Of a stretch of DNA of 55,191 bases, positions 7,740 to 15,475 are shown one piece after another (within the stretch, counting starts at the first letter, position 1; each line of letters begins with the position of its first letter). The position numbers and the translations under genes are program-made. The notes beneath the pieces are model-generated. The model was given only the letters and a program-made list of their open reading frames with translations. It did no database searches and was not told the origin of the DNA. Origin of the DNA: Candidatus Kapaibacterium sp. (lineage in GTDB: Bacteria; Bacteroidota; Ignavibacteria; Kapaibacteriales; NICIL-2); the NCBI GenBank assembly GCA_025055755.1, contig JANWWF010000008.1:1-55191 (forward strand). Reading direction: 5' to 3'.

Positions 7740-9035
7740 ATGATTCTGCTCGTTGCCCTTTTCGTGTTCGTCTCGATTGAAGCGGTAGCGCATACAGAAA
7801 CGCCGGGACAGCCGCAGCAACAGCCTATTGCGTTGGTCGGTGGGCGCATCTATACAATCTCCCACGGGATTATCGAAGAAGGCACTGTTGTATTCGACCG
7901 TGGGAAGATTATCGCAGTGGGCACAAACGTCCCCATTCCTGCCAACGCATACCGCATTGACTGCCGAGGGAAGCACATCTATCCAGCCCTGTTTACATCC
8001 CATTCGACCATTGGGCTGATTGAAATCGAGGCAGTCCGCGCCACCCGCGATGCAGCGGAAGTTGGGCAATTCAACCCGAATGTCCGTGCTGATGTTGCCT
8101 ACAATCCCGACAGTGAAGTTATCCCAACGGTTCGCTCCAATGGGATTTTGCTTGCCACTGTTGCCCCCGAGGGCGGGTTTGTTAGCGGCATTGCCTCAGT
8201 TATGCAGCTGGATGGATGGACGCGGGAAGATATTGCTCTGCGCCCCCAGGCAGCCTTGGTAGTCAACTTCCCAGCACTGGCAACGTACCGTGCACCGTGG
8301 ATTCGACGCTCCGCTCCAGAGCAGCGCCGAGATGCAGAACGCCAAATTGATGCACTCTATGACTTTTTCCGTCGCGCCCAGATGTATGCCCGTGCAGCTG
8401 CAGCAGGGCTTGCCGACTCGAAGAAAGACCTTCGCTTCGAGGCACTGCGCCCCGTTTTCGATGGCACTATGCCGGTGATGATTCGTTGCTGGGAGTACAA
8501 GCAAATTCTTCGTGCAATTGAATTTGCCCAGCATTTTCAGCTGCGCGCAATCCTTGTCGGTTGCAGTGATGCATGGCGATGTCTCGACCAGATCAAGCAG
8601 AGTGGTTTCCCCGTTATCATTGGCCGGGTCCACAGCTTGCCTATGCGCGATGAAGAAGATTACGACATTGCTTACCGTTTACCCGCTATTCTCGATAGCG
8701 CCGGCATTCCTTTCGCTATCAGCGATGCGGGATTCTGGCAGCAGCGCAATCTTCCCTTCCAGGCTGGAACTGCTGTCGCATTTGGACTTCGCCACGACGC
8801 CGCTCTCCGAGCAATCACGCTTTCGCCAGCAGAAATTTTCGGCGTTGCTGATCGAGTCGGTTCAATCGAGGTCGGCAAGGATGCCACACTGATTGTCTCC
8901 AGTGGCGATATTCTCGACACTCCGACCAGTCGCGTCGAGATGGCATTTGTGCAGGGACGTCGCGTCTCTCTTGAAAGCAAGCACACGCGACTTGCCGAAA
9001 AGTACCGCACTCGTTACCGCCAAATGGCGCGATGA
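7740..9035 (+). CDS. Secreted amidohydrolase-like protein lacking the usual metal motif
   Basis: A 431-residue protein with a signal peptide (MILLVALFVFVSIEAVAH). It resembles the imidazolonepropionase-like branch of the amidohydrolase superfamily: an N-terminal composite strand region (ALVGGRIYTISHG), a central barrel and the C-terminal signature GSIEVGKDATLIV. In active members the first strand reads P-G-L-I-D-x-H-x-H. Here the place is taken by IYPALFTSHSTIGL, with only one His, so the binuclear metal site appears lost or altered. It overlaps the next gene by ATGA. It may be a non-enzymatic or altered family member; the substrate is unknown. Confidence 0.75.
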   Translation: MILLVALFVFVSIEAVAHTETPGQPQQQPIALVGGRIYTISHGIIEEGTVVFDRGKIIAVGTNVPIPANAYRIDCRGKHIYPALFTSHSTIGLIEIEAVRATRDAAEVGQFNPNVRADVAYNPDSEVIPTVRSNGILLATVAPEGGFVSGIASVMQLDGWTREDIALRPQAALVVNFPALATYRAPWIRRSAPEQRRDAERQIDALYDFFRRAQMYARAAAAGLADSKKDLRFEALRPVFDGTMPVMIRCWEYKQILRAIEFAQHFQLRAILVGCSDAWRCLDQIKQSGFPVIIGRVHSLPMRDEEDYDIAYRLPAILDSAGIPFAISDAGFWQQRNLPFQAGTAVAFGLRHDAALRAITLSPAEIFGVADRVGSIEVGKDATLIVSSGDILDTPTSRVEMAFVQGRRVSLESKHTRLAEKYRTRYRQMAR

Positions 9036-9934
9036 GCTTCCCTCCTGACGGAACTCTTCTGGCAGCACAGCCAGTGCCAATGCCCGCAAGCACGCGGAGC
9101 ATTATGCGGCGTCGTCTGTCGGCTGAAGAATTTGCTCGGTATGAGCAAGTGCAGATGTACGCCATCACCTACGTCAGCGAAGGGCTGCGCATTTGCGGCT
9201 ATCTGGCGGTGCCTCCTGCTGGACCGCAGCCGTATCCGGCGATTATCTTCAACCGTGGCGGTGCAGGTCCACGGGCTGCATTGCAGCCGGAAGGTGCCTT
9301 CCAGTACATTGCTCCGCTTGCAAGCTGGGGCTATGTCGTAGCAGCCAGTAACTACCGAGGACAGGGAGGCAGCGAAGGCATTGAGCAATGGGGCGACGGC
9401 GACGTCCGCGATGCTCTCAACTTGCTCCCGTTGCTACATCAGCTGGGATACGTGGACACCGATCGCATCGGGCTTGTCGGAGGAAGCCGAGGCGGGATGA
9501 TGGCGTTCATGATGCTTCGCCGCACCGATGTCTTTCGTGCTGCAGTTACCATCGGTGCACCAACGATGCTCCATCGCTGCTCACCGCATTCTCACATTCG
9601 CCGAACCTTTAACCGCTTTCTCGATCCCCAGCGCGACATTGAGCAGCAGCTCCGAGAGCGTTCCGTGCTGGTGTGGGCAAACGAGCTTCCCCGCACAACA
9701 CCCCTGTTGATTCTCCATGGAACCGGCGACCGACGAGTTGAACCTGAGCAAAGCCTCCATTTGGCCCTTGAACTTCAGCGTCTGCAGATGCCGTACAAGC
9801 TCATCATGTATGACAACGCAGACCACATCCTTGCTGGTCGCCGTGCTGAAAGCGATCGGGATATTCGCTGGTGGCTGGACCACTATGTTTACAACCGTGC
9901 TCCTTTGCCGAAAACAGGTCCTCACGGGGCATAA
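9032..9934 (+). CDS. Alpha/beta hydrolase, prolyl oligopeptidase (S9-like) family
   Basis: A 300-residue serine hydrolase of the dipeptidyl aminopeptidase/acylaminoacyl-peptidase type. The nucleophile elbow is GGSRGG (Ser152). The acid is probably Asp233 in LHGTGDRRV, and the His is His265 in DNADHIL. No signal peptide is visible, although the preceding coupled gene has one. Starts further downstream (for example at MRRRLSAEEF) are possible. Coupling by an ATGA overlap suggests the two proteins work in one degradative process; the substrate cannot be inferred. Confidence 0.85.
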   Translation: MSFPPDGTLLAAQPVPMPASTRSIMRRRLSAEEFARYEQVQMYAITYVSEGLRICGYLAVPPAGPQPYPAIIFNRGGAGPRAALQPEGAFQYIAPLASWGYVVAASNYRGQGGSEGIEQWGDGDVRDALNLLPLLHQLGYVDTDRIGLVGGSRGGMMAFMMLRRTDVFRAAVTIGAPTMLHRCSPHSHIRRTFNRFLDPQRDIEQQLRERSVLVWANELPRTTPLLILHGTGDRRVEPEQSLHLALELQRLQMPYKLIMYDNADHILAGRRAESDRDIRWWLDHYVYNRAPLPKTGPHGA

Positions 9935-9939
9935 TGCCG

Positions 9940-9947
9940 TAACTTTG
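9940..9947 (+). promoter_or_regulatory. TAnnTTTG -7 box for the ftsE-like/dapB unit
   Basis: TAACTTTG matches the consensus exactly and ends 25 bases before ATG 9973. This supports the ATG over the upstream in-frame GTG at 9961. Confidence 0.45.
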
Positions 9948-9972
9948 TCTGGCGATTTTCGTGCGTCACTGC

Positions 9973-10653
9973 ATGCAGTTTGAGCTTCAGAACGTCACAG
10001 TGCAGTTCGAGGGCATCCCTGCACTTCATAGCGTGAGTGCGACCATTTCCAGTGGCAGCATGGTATTGGTCACCGGTCCAACAGGATCAGGCAAGACAAC
10101 CCTGCTGCGATTGCTCTACGCCGACATACTGCCCACCAACGGTGCAGTATTTATCAACGGTCAGCGAACGAGCACGCTTTCCCCGCGCCAGCTTCGTCGT
10201 CTTCGACGCCAGATGGGCATTGCATTTCAAGACGTCCGTTTGCTCGAAGAGCTCACCGTGTATGACAACGTCCTTCTGCCGTTGCTCTACCGTAAAGTCC
10301 CCCTGGAAGATGCACGACGCCGCACACTCGATGTCCTGGTTCGCTTGGGCATCAGTTACGTGCGTGAAAAATTCCCATCCCAATGCTCGATGGGAGAACG
10401 GCACTTGGTAGGGATAGCCCGAGCTATCGCCGTGCAACCGCAGTGCATCATTGCCGATGAACCGACAGGCAATCTCGATGTGGATACCACTGCCCTTGTT
10501 GCAGAAGAACTGCGCAAAGAACATGAGCGTGGCGCAACTGTTATCGTTGCTACCCACGACCCGTTCTTTGCGGCACACTTTGCAGCTACCGAGCGACTTG
10601 CGCTCTACGAGGGGAATCTTGTGGGAACAGAAACGGCAGTACCTAACCCATGA
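9973..10653 (+). CDS. FtsE-like ABC transporter ATPase
   Basis: A 226-residue ABC ATPase most like FtsE, which with FtsX links cell division to peptidoglycan hydrolysis. Walker A is GPTGSGKTT (from residue 35), the Q-loop is AFQDVRLLEELTVYDNV, Walker B is CIIADEPTGNLD and the switch His is in ATHD. The signature is CSMGERHLVGIARA instead of LSGGEQQRV, a notable departure. No ftsX-like permease gene is next to it; dapB follows with an ATGA overlap. It could be FtsE with a distant partner, or a LolD-type ATPase. ATG 9973 is preferred over GTG 9961. Confidence 0.8.
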   Translation: MQFELQNVTVQFEGIPALHSVSATISSGSMVLVTGPTGSGKTTLLRLLYADILPTNGAVFINGQRTSTLSPRQLRRLRRQMGIAFQDVRLLEELTVYDNVLLPLLYRKVPLEDARRRTLDVLVRLGISYVREKFPSQCSMGERHLVGIARAIAVQPQCIIADEPTGNLDVDTTALVAEELRKEHERGATVIVATHDPFFAAHFAATERLALYEGNLVGTETAVPNP

Positions 10654-11405
10654 ACTCACTGCGCATTGCCCTGCTCGGCTACGGACGGATGGGGAAAACA
10701 ATTGAGGAGCTTGCCCAGCGACGAGGGCATGCAATTATTCTCCGCGCTACGCGCCACTCTCCTGCCACAGCTGCAGCACTTAGCGGCGCCGATGTAGCAA
10801 TGGATTTTTCTTGCGCCGAGGCAGTTGCCCATCACGGAGCACTCTGCAGCGAAGTCGGTATTCCCCTGGTCATTGGCACGACTGGATGGAATCTCGATGA
10901 CGCCTTCATCCGCTCAGTTGCTGAGCGCATTCCAGTAGTGATTGGGGCAAACTTTTCAGTGGGCATTGCGATAGTTAGCCGACTGGCGGCAGAGCTGGCA
11001 CAGATGCTCCATCCGCCCCTGGAGTACCAGATTCATGTGCACGAGATGCACCACCGCGCCAAACAAGATGCACCCAGCGGCACTGCACTCCTTCTTGCCC
11101 GCACTATCGCGGAGCATTCAGCTATTGAGCGCCCAATTCTCCCGGCACCACACAAGCTGCCGCCACCCTCGGAGGCGATCACAATAAGCTCTGCGCGCGT
11201 GGGCTTGGTTGCTGGGACCCATACGATCGTCGCTGATTCCGAAGCCGACACCATTGAACTTACCCATCGCGCGAAATCGCGGCATGGATTTGCACTGGGT
11301 GCTATCCTTGCTGCGGAGTGGATTCGGGGCAAACAGCCCGGCATTTATCACTTTCCTGCGATCGCATTCGACGTGTTCGCAGCAGCATGGCACCAGAGAA
11401 CATAA
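10650..11405 (+). CDS. dapB: 4-hydroxy-tetrahydrodipicolinate reductase
   Basis: Enzyme of the diaminopimelate/lysine pathway that reduces hydroxy-tetrahydrodipicolinate with NAD(P)H; 251 residues. The N-terminal nucleotide-binding motif is LLGYGRMGKTIE. VIGTTGW and the catalytic region EMHHRAKQDAPSGTA are diagnostic. The start overlaps the ftsE-like stop as ATGA, and its own 3' end overlaps the glycosyltransferase start by 19 bases, so the three are probably co-transcribed. The product feeds peptidoglycan cross-links. Confidence 0.95.
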   Translation: MNSLRIALLGYGRMGKTIEELAQRRGHAIILRATRHSPATAAALSGADVAMDFSCAEAVAHHGALCSEVGIPLVIGTTGWNLDDAFIRSVAERIPVVIGANFSVGIAIVSRLAAELAQMLHPPLEYQIHVHEMHHRAKQDAPSGTALLLARTIAEHSAIERPILPAPHKLPPPSEAITISSARVGLVAGTHTIVADSEADTIELTHRAKSRHGFALGAILAAEWIRGKQPGIYHFPAIAFDVFAAAWHQRT

Positions 11406-12331
11406 CGTTCGACATCATCGTCCCCACCTACGAGAATCCCGATGAGCTCCGTGCCTGCCTTGCGGGGCTGGGAATGCAGACATTCCGCTTGTTTCGCGTG
11501 TTCATCTGCATCGATGGAGAAAGTAACAATGTTCGACGCTTGCTCACAGAAATAGACTTGCCTTTCCCGCACTGTATCCTGAGCCATATGCACAATGCTC
11601 ACCAAGGACGCAATGCGACGCGAAACTTAGCACTGCCGTACGTAGCAGCCCCCTTTCTTGCGATGCTGGATTCGGATATTGTCCCAGAGCCCACCTGGCT
11701 GGAGGAACATTACTGCTTGCTTCGGCAGCAGCCATGCGTGTCGGTGGGAGATGTGCGTTATACGAACGCCGACGAGAACATTTGGGCACGCTACATCCAA
11801 ACCCGCGGCAAAAACAAGTACCGACACGGGGAGCATATTCCTGCGTACTACTTCACCACAGGAAATGTTGCCCTCCCAACAGCAGTATTTGTTGCCCTTG
11901 GCGGTCAGGATGCCCGCATGCATAGCTACGGCGGTGGCGACACAGAATTTGCTCTGCGCTTGGAGAAGCACTTTGCTTTGCCGGTCCTCTTCAACGCTCG
12001 AGCAGTGGGAAATGCCCGCATGAATAAATCCCTTGCGCAAGCATTAGCGCAGTACGAGCAGTTTGGCGCGGAGAATTTGCCCTACATTCTGTCGAAGCAT
12101 CCTGGAGAGCAGCGCATATTCGGCGTGCAGTACCTGCAGGGGCAGCGCTGGCGGGACCGAATGCTCCGCCTGTTGGCATTATCACCGTTGTCGCAGTGGC
12201 TTTTGCAACTGGTTCCTCTGCCAATACGTCCACTGGAGCGTGCGATCGTACACTTTGCAGTATTCAGTGCGATTGCTCGGGGCTGGACTCGACGGAAGCA
12301 TTGGGAGGCACAGGAGGTGGCAGCGCAATAA
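11387..12331 (+). CDS. Family 2 glycosyltransferase
   Basis: A 314-residue GT-A fold transferase that would move a sugar from a nucleotide donor to an envelope glycan or lipid. The N-terminus FDIIVPTYENPDEL is the standard nucleotide-binding start, LDSDIVPEP carries the DxD-type metal motif, and YGGGDTEFALRLE is the acceptor-side acidic motif seen in GT2/GT7-like enzymes. ATG 11387 is chosen because the fold begins there; it overlaps dapB by 19 bases. The 3' end overlaps the convergent membrane-protein gene by 68 bases. Donor and acceptor are unknown. Confidence 0.85.
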   Translation: MAPENITFDIIVPTYENPDELRACLAGLGMQTFRLFRVFICIDGESNNVRRLLTEIDLPFPHCILSHMHNAHQGRNATRNLALPYVAAPFLAMLDSDIVPEPTWLEEHYCLLRQQPCVSVGDVRYTNADENIWARYIQTRGKNKYRHGEHIPAYYFTTGNVALPTAVFVALGGQDARMHSYGGGDTEFALRLEKHFALPVLFNARAVGNARMNKSLAQALAQYEQFGAENLPYILSKHPGEQRIFGVQYLQGQRWRDRMLRLLALSPLSQWLLQLVPLPIRPLERAIVHFAVFSAIARGWTRRKHWEAQEVAAQ

Positions 12332-13238
12332 ACATGCGCAGTAGCTTCTCTGCATAGCGAACCGAGGCAAGGGGACTGCTTGTTGCGTTACTGAAGCCAA
12401 AGAGCGTTTCCATCTCTGCCTTGTTCGATGGCGCTACCTCTTCTGGTCGGGAGAACATAAGCGTCACTGCATAAGCAATCAGCAGCACAAATTCCAATGA
12501 GATAGCAAAAAGCACCAGCGACGGGCGCTCCTTGGGGATGAACTGCAATCCTCGCAAGCCAATTATGATGATGAGCACAGCAGCACCAACGTAAATACTC
12601 CCCAACACTGCTTGCTCATACTCGATGGTGAAGTGGTTACGCAGATACAAGCGAAATGCGGACCCAAGGTGAAGGAATCGGCGTATGCCGCCATCCATCC
12701 AGAGCACACAGCGCTGCAACAAGAGCACTTCATCAGAGGAAACCAGCAGCTCTTCCTCGAGTATCGAGAGCTGTTCTGGAGTAGCCTCGGCAAGACGTGC
12801 CCGCAGGGCAGCAACATCTGAGGCATTCACCACGCCATATTCCCGCTCAGCCAAGTGCTCAAGCGCTTCGGTAATCTCGCGCTCTAAGTTTTTTCGTACC
12901 AACCCGACCGAAAGCGGAAGGAGAGCACTGACGACTGCAGCAAACCCAAAGCCTGCTGCACCAATAAGTGGCAGCAGGGAAAGAAAAGGATTGAACAAGT
13001 ACACTTTCGCTTCTGTCTCCTGATACACTCCTCCGCCATTGACTACAAGCATCCATTCAAACCAGCGACTGGTACACTGAACCTTGGCACCTAACGAATC
13101 GCGGAAAATTGCCTCCAGGACTGGCACTGCAATGATCTCGAAGAATGCCAGGGCACCAATGCCGACAAGCCCACCGAAGACTACTATCTGGGGAAGAGTT
13201 GTCCGTCTCCGTATCTGGGGGTGTATGCGCGCGTTCAT
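12264..13238 (-). CDS. Multi-pass membrane protein of unknown function
   Basis: A 324-residue protein with no recognised family. The first hydrophobic segment (IVVFGGLVGIGALAFF) leads into an extra-cytoplasmic loop of about 50 residues. Then come FLSLLPLIGAAGFGF, a charged helical middle section that includes EREITEALEHLAERE, and two late membrane segments (YVGAAVLIIIIGLRG and FAISLEFVLLIAYAV). The tail is Pro/Ser-rich. The start at 13238 is chosen because an upstream in-frame extension of 79 residues looks non-coding and crosses a terminator-like hairpin. Its end overlaps the glycosyltransferase by 68 bases. Confidence 0.65.
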   Translation of the reverse strand: MNARIHPQIRRRTTLPQIVVFGGLVGIGALAFFEIIAVPVLEAIFRDSLGAKVQCTSRWFEWMLVVNGGGVYQETEAKVYLFNPFLSLLPLIGAAGFGFAAVVSALLPLSVGLVRKNLEREITEALEHLAEREYGVVNASDVAALRARLAEATPEQLSILEEELLVSSDEVLLLQRCVLWMDGGIRRFLHLGSAFRLYLRNHFTIEYEQAVLGSIYVGAAVLIIIIGLRGLQFIPKERPSLVLFAISLEFVLLIAYAVTLMFSRPEEVAPSNKAEMETLFGFSNATSSPLASVRYAEKLLRMFIALPPPVPPNASVESSPEQSH

Positions 13239-13276
13239 TGATTTCTGTGTTTGTTTGTCCAATGGGAAATTACAGC

Positions 13277-13318
13277 AAAAAAGGCAAGGGCGCACTGCGT
13301 GTGGACGTGCGCCCCGCC
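13277..13318 (-). terminator. Intrinsic terminator reading leftwards
   Basis: On the minus strand an imperfect stem of 11 bp (outer GGC/GCC, inner GGGCGCAC/GTGCGCCC) with an 11-base loop is followed directly by six T residues (A-run 13277-13282 on the plus strand). It lies just upstream of the membrane-protein start, so it would end a transcript coming from 13320-13453. Confidence 0.6.
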
Positions 13319-13425
13319 CTATCCCGGAGTTAAGAGCCCCCTCTATACACTGGTTGATACCCTCACACACAGCGCAACTTAGCCACCTGTCCGCAGGCTT
13401 GCTATCCGTACTTCTACGGATTTTT
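13319..13425. ncRNA. Possible small RNA between two outward-facing terminators
   Basis: The 107-base stretch up to the plus-strand terminator contains a CCTG/CAGG mini-hairpin (13386-13397) and is flanked by a leftward terminator (13277-13318) and a rightward one (13404-13425). No protein gene fits. Either strand could yield a structured RNA of about 150 bases ending at one of the two terminators. No known RNA family was recognised, and orientation is undecided. Confidence 0.3.
13404..13425 (+). terminator. Intrinsic terminator or attenuator upstream of pta
   Basis: A perfect 7-bp stem ATCCGTA (13404-13410)/TACGGAT (13415-13421) closes a CTTC loop and is followed by a T-run to 13425. It lies 28 bases before the pta start, so it either ends an upstream RNA or attenuates pta. 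Confidence 0.6.
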
Positions 13426-13453
13426 GTGTATCTATCAATTCTCCACGTAACCA

Positions 13454-14497
13454 ATGACTGAATTTCAGGCTGCATTTTTAGCGCAGTTAGAACACCGCGC
13501 TGCCCAGATTGGCGGTCGCATTGCCTTCCCCGATGCTACTGACCATCGCACGTTAGTAGCTGCACAAGAGTTAGTGATGCGCTCGATTGCACAGCCTATC
13601 TTGATTGGCTCTCCCACAGCAATTGCCGATGAAGCCCACAAAGCAGGGATCATGCTCGACCCTGCGATCACGATTGTTGACCCCACCGACCGCGCTCACG
13701 AATGGGCGGAACTGTACTGCCAACTCCGTCCTACTGAGCAGATAAGCCTGGCTGAGGCAATCGATCGCCTGCAAAATCCGCTCTATGCTGCAGGACTAAT
13801 GCTCCGCCAAGGCGAGGTTGATGCCGTTGTGGCTGGCTCTCTTTCGACTACCAGCAATGTACTGCGTGCTGCGTTGGCAACGGTTGGCTTAGCGCCAGGA
13901 ATGAGCATTGCCAGCAGCTTTTTCATCATGGTGCTCCCAGCGCAGGTGCTCTTCTACGCCGATTGTGGCGTTGTGCCTGATCCGAGCGCAGAACAACTGG
14001 CAGAAATCGCGATCGCAACGAGCCAAAACTACCGCCAGATAATGGGACAGGAGCCTTTCGTTGCATTCCTTTCGTTTTCGACCAAAGGGAGCGCTCGCCA
14101 CCGGCGCGTAGAAAAAGTGCAGCAAGCAGTTGCCCTCACGCAGCAGCGTGCTCCATGGCTTGTCTGTGATGGCGAACTGCAGGGCGATGCCGCTCTTGTT
14201 CCGGACGTTGCCCAGCGGAAAGCGCCTGGCTCCCCAGTGGCAGGAAGGGCAACAGTGCTGATTTTCCCAGACCTCGACGCAGGAAATATCGCGTACAAAC
14301 TAACGGAACGACTCGCAGGAGCAGTCGCACTTGGTCCTATCGTCCAGGGATTAGCCCAGCCTTACTGCGATTTATCTCGGGGTTGTTCTGCTCGTGACAT
14401 CGTGTGGATAGCATGCGTTGCCTTACTTATGCGCTCTCGGGACGGTAGTGGTACACCACCTGCACCGGCTGCGACTGCGGCAAGCGGAAATGAATGA
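13454..14497 (+). CDS. pta: Phosphate acetyltransferase
   Basis: Short-form Pta (347 residues), which interconverts acetyl-CoA and acetyl phosphate. The conserved features of the PTA_PTB family are present: [10 protein letters not shown] near the N-terminus, [29 protein letters not shown], and the C-terminal block [20 protein letters not shown] followed by [10 protein letters not shown]. The protein ends with about 20 unusual residues ([17 protein letters not shown]), encoded in the 71-base overlap with the convergent TonB-domain gene. No ackA is nearby. A terminator-like hairpin directly upstream could regulate it. Confidence 0.9.
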   Translation: MTEFQAAFLAQLEHRAAQIGGRIAFPDATDHRTLVAAQELVMRSIAQPILIGSPTAIADEAHKAGIMLDPAITIVDPTDRAHEWAELYCQLRPTEQISLAEAIDRLQNPLYAAGLMLRQGEVDAVVAGSLSTTSNVLRAALATVGLAPGMSIASSFFIMVLPAQVLFYADCGVVPDPSAEQLAEIAIATSQNYRQIMGQEPFVAFLSFSTKGSARHRRVEKVQQAVALTQQRAPWLVCDGELQGDAALVPDVAQRKAPGSPVAGRATVLIFPDLDAGNIAYKLTERLAGAVALGPIVQGLAQPYCDLSRGCSARDIVWIACVALLMRSRDGSGTPPAPAATAASGNE

Positions 14498-14810
14498 CCA
14501 AGTCCATGTGCGAGGTTACCTTGACTCCTCGGTTACGGACAGGTTTGTATCGAAGCAGCGACACCAGGCGGAGCGCTTCTTCATCGCAACCATAGCCAAT
14601 TCCCCGAACTACCCGCGGGCGGTGCACCATGCCCTCTTCGTCCACCTCGAAGGCAACGTGCACATCGCCCTCAACACGACGCACCAGTGCTTCTGTTGGA
14701 TAGCGTAAATGCTGACGGATGAACGCTTCGAGCGCTTTCGTCCCTCCCGGATAGCTGGGAGTACGCAGAAACTGTTTTTTGCGCTGGGGCTTCTGGGATT
14801 TCTGTTTCAT
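14427..14810 (-). CDS. Stand-alone TonB C-terminal domain protein
   Basis: A 127-residue protein that is almost entirely a TonB C-terminal domain: [19 protein letters not shown], then [16 protein letters not shown] and [14 protein letters not shown]. Classical TonB has an N-terminal membrane anchor and a Pro-rich spacer; here there are only about 17 basic, polar residues ([12 protein letters not shown]), with no signal peptide or membrane segment visible. How it would reach the periplasm is unclear. It is translationally coupled to msrA (4-base overlap). Its last 15-20 residues lie antisense to the end of pta. Confidence 0.75.
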   Translation of the reverse strand: MKQKSQKPQRKKQFLRTPSYPGGTKALEAFIRQHLRYPTEALVRRVEGDVHVAFEVDEEGMVHRPRVVRGIGYGCDEEALRLVSLLRYKPVRNRGVKVTSHMDLVIHFRLPQSQPVQVVYHYRPESA

Positions 14811-15475
14811 TGGCTCCGGCGCAGCTTATCCCGAAAAATTGCTTCGAACTTCTCCACCTTCGGGCGGATAACAAAAGCGCAGTAGGCTTTGTCCGGATTT
14901 CGCTCAAAGTACCGATGGTGGTATTCCTCCGCCGGATAAAAGGCACCAAAGGGCACAATTTCGGTTACAATCGGCGCCGGGAAAATGCCGCTGCTATCGA
15001 GCAAACGCTTGTAGTGCTCGGCGCGCTCCCGTTGATACTCGTTGTGGTAGAAAATCACCGAGCGATACTGCGGACCAACATCATTGCCCTGCCGATTCGG
15101 TGTTGTTGGATCGTGTGTTTTCCAGAACACCTCCAGCAGCTCGTCGTAGCTAATGCGGCGTGGATCGTAGGTAATCTGGCACACCTCTGCATGTCCTGTA
15201 GTGCCCGTGCAAACTTGCTCATAGGTGGGATTGGGCACTGTTCCTCCGCTATAGCCCGGTACGACCTGCACCACACCCTCCAAGCGAGAGAAAATTGCTT
15301 CGGTGCACCAAAAGCATCCCGAACCAAAGGTTGCCACTTCCAGTGAATCGTTCATAGTCCTGTTGACAGATGGTACTACGGAAACATGCGAAGTACTGGG
15401 CGGCTGGGTCCTCCCATCGCAGCAGACCAGGAGCACCAGCACACCGTACAGCGTTCCGCGCCATGCCTTTCTCAT
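14807..15475 (-). CDS. msrA: Secreted or lipoprotein peptide-methionine (S)-S-oxide reductase
   Basis: MsrA repairs methionine-S-sulfoxide in proteins. The catalytic motif GCFWCTEA puts the nucleophile at Cys54, and the family segments GYSGGTVPNPTYEQVC and HAEVCQITYDP follow. The N-terminal 20 residues form a signal sequence with a lipobox-like LVCC, so the enzyme is predicted to act in the periplasm, probably membrane anchored. Length is 222 residues, the core domain plus this leader. It overlaps the DppB-type gene upstream and the TonB-domain gene downstream by 4 bases each, making a tight metG-permease-msrA-tonB row. Confidence 0.92.
   Translation of the reverse strand: MRKAWRGTLYGVLVLLVCCDGRTQPPSTSHVSVVPSVNRTMNDSLEVATFGSGCFWCTEAIFSRLEGVVQVVPGYSGGTVPNPTYEQVCTGTTGHAEVCQITYDPRRISYDELLEVFWKTHDPTTPNRQGNDVGPQYRSVIFYHNEYQRERAEHYKRLLDSSGIFPAPIVTEIVPFGAFYPAEEYHHRYFERNPDKAYCAFVIRPKVEKFEAIFRDKLRRSQ

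Noticed and set aside
7740-7750. The twin-hairpin element as a riboswitch leader of the amidohydrolase-like gene
   Set aside because: An exact TAnnTTTG box lies between the terminator and the gene, so an independent promoter is more likely. The leader option is not fully excluded.
13315-13345. A stretch resembling the CGGAAGTTAAG region of 5S rRNA
   Set aside because: Only a dozen bases match; the remainder cannot fold as 5S and there is no 23S gene nearby.
13239-13475. Upstream extension of the membrane protein at 12264-13238
   Set aside because: The extra 79 residues would be read across a strong leftward terminator hairpin and look non-coding; the ATG at 13238 leads directly into the membrane segment.
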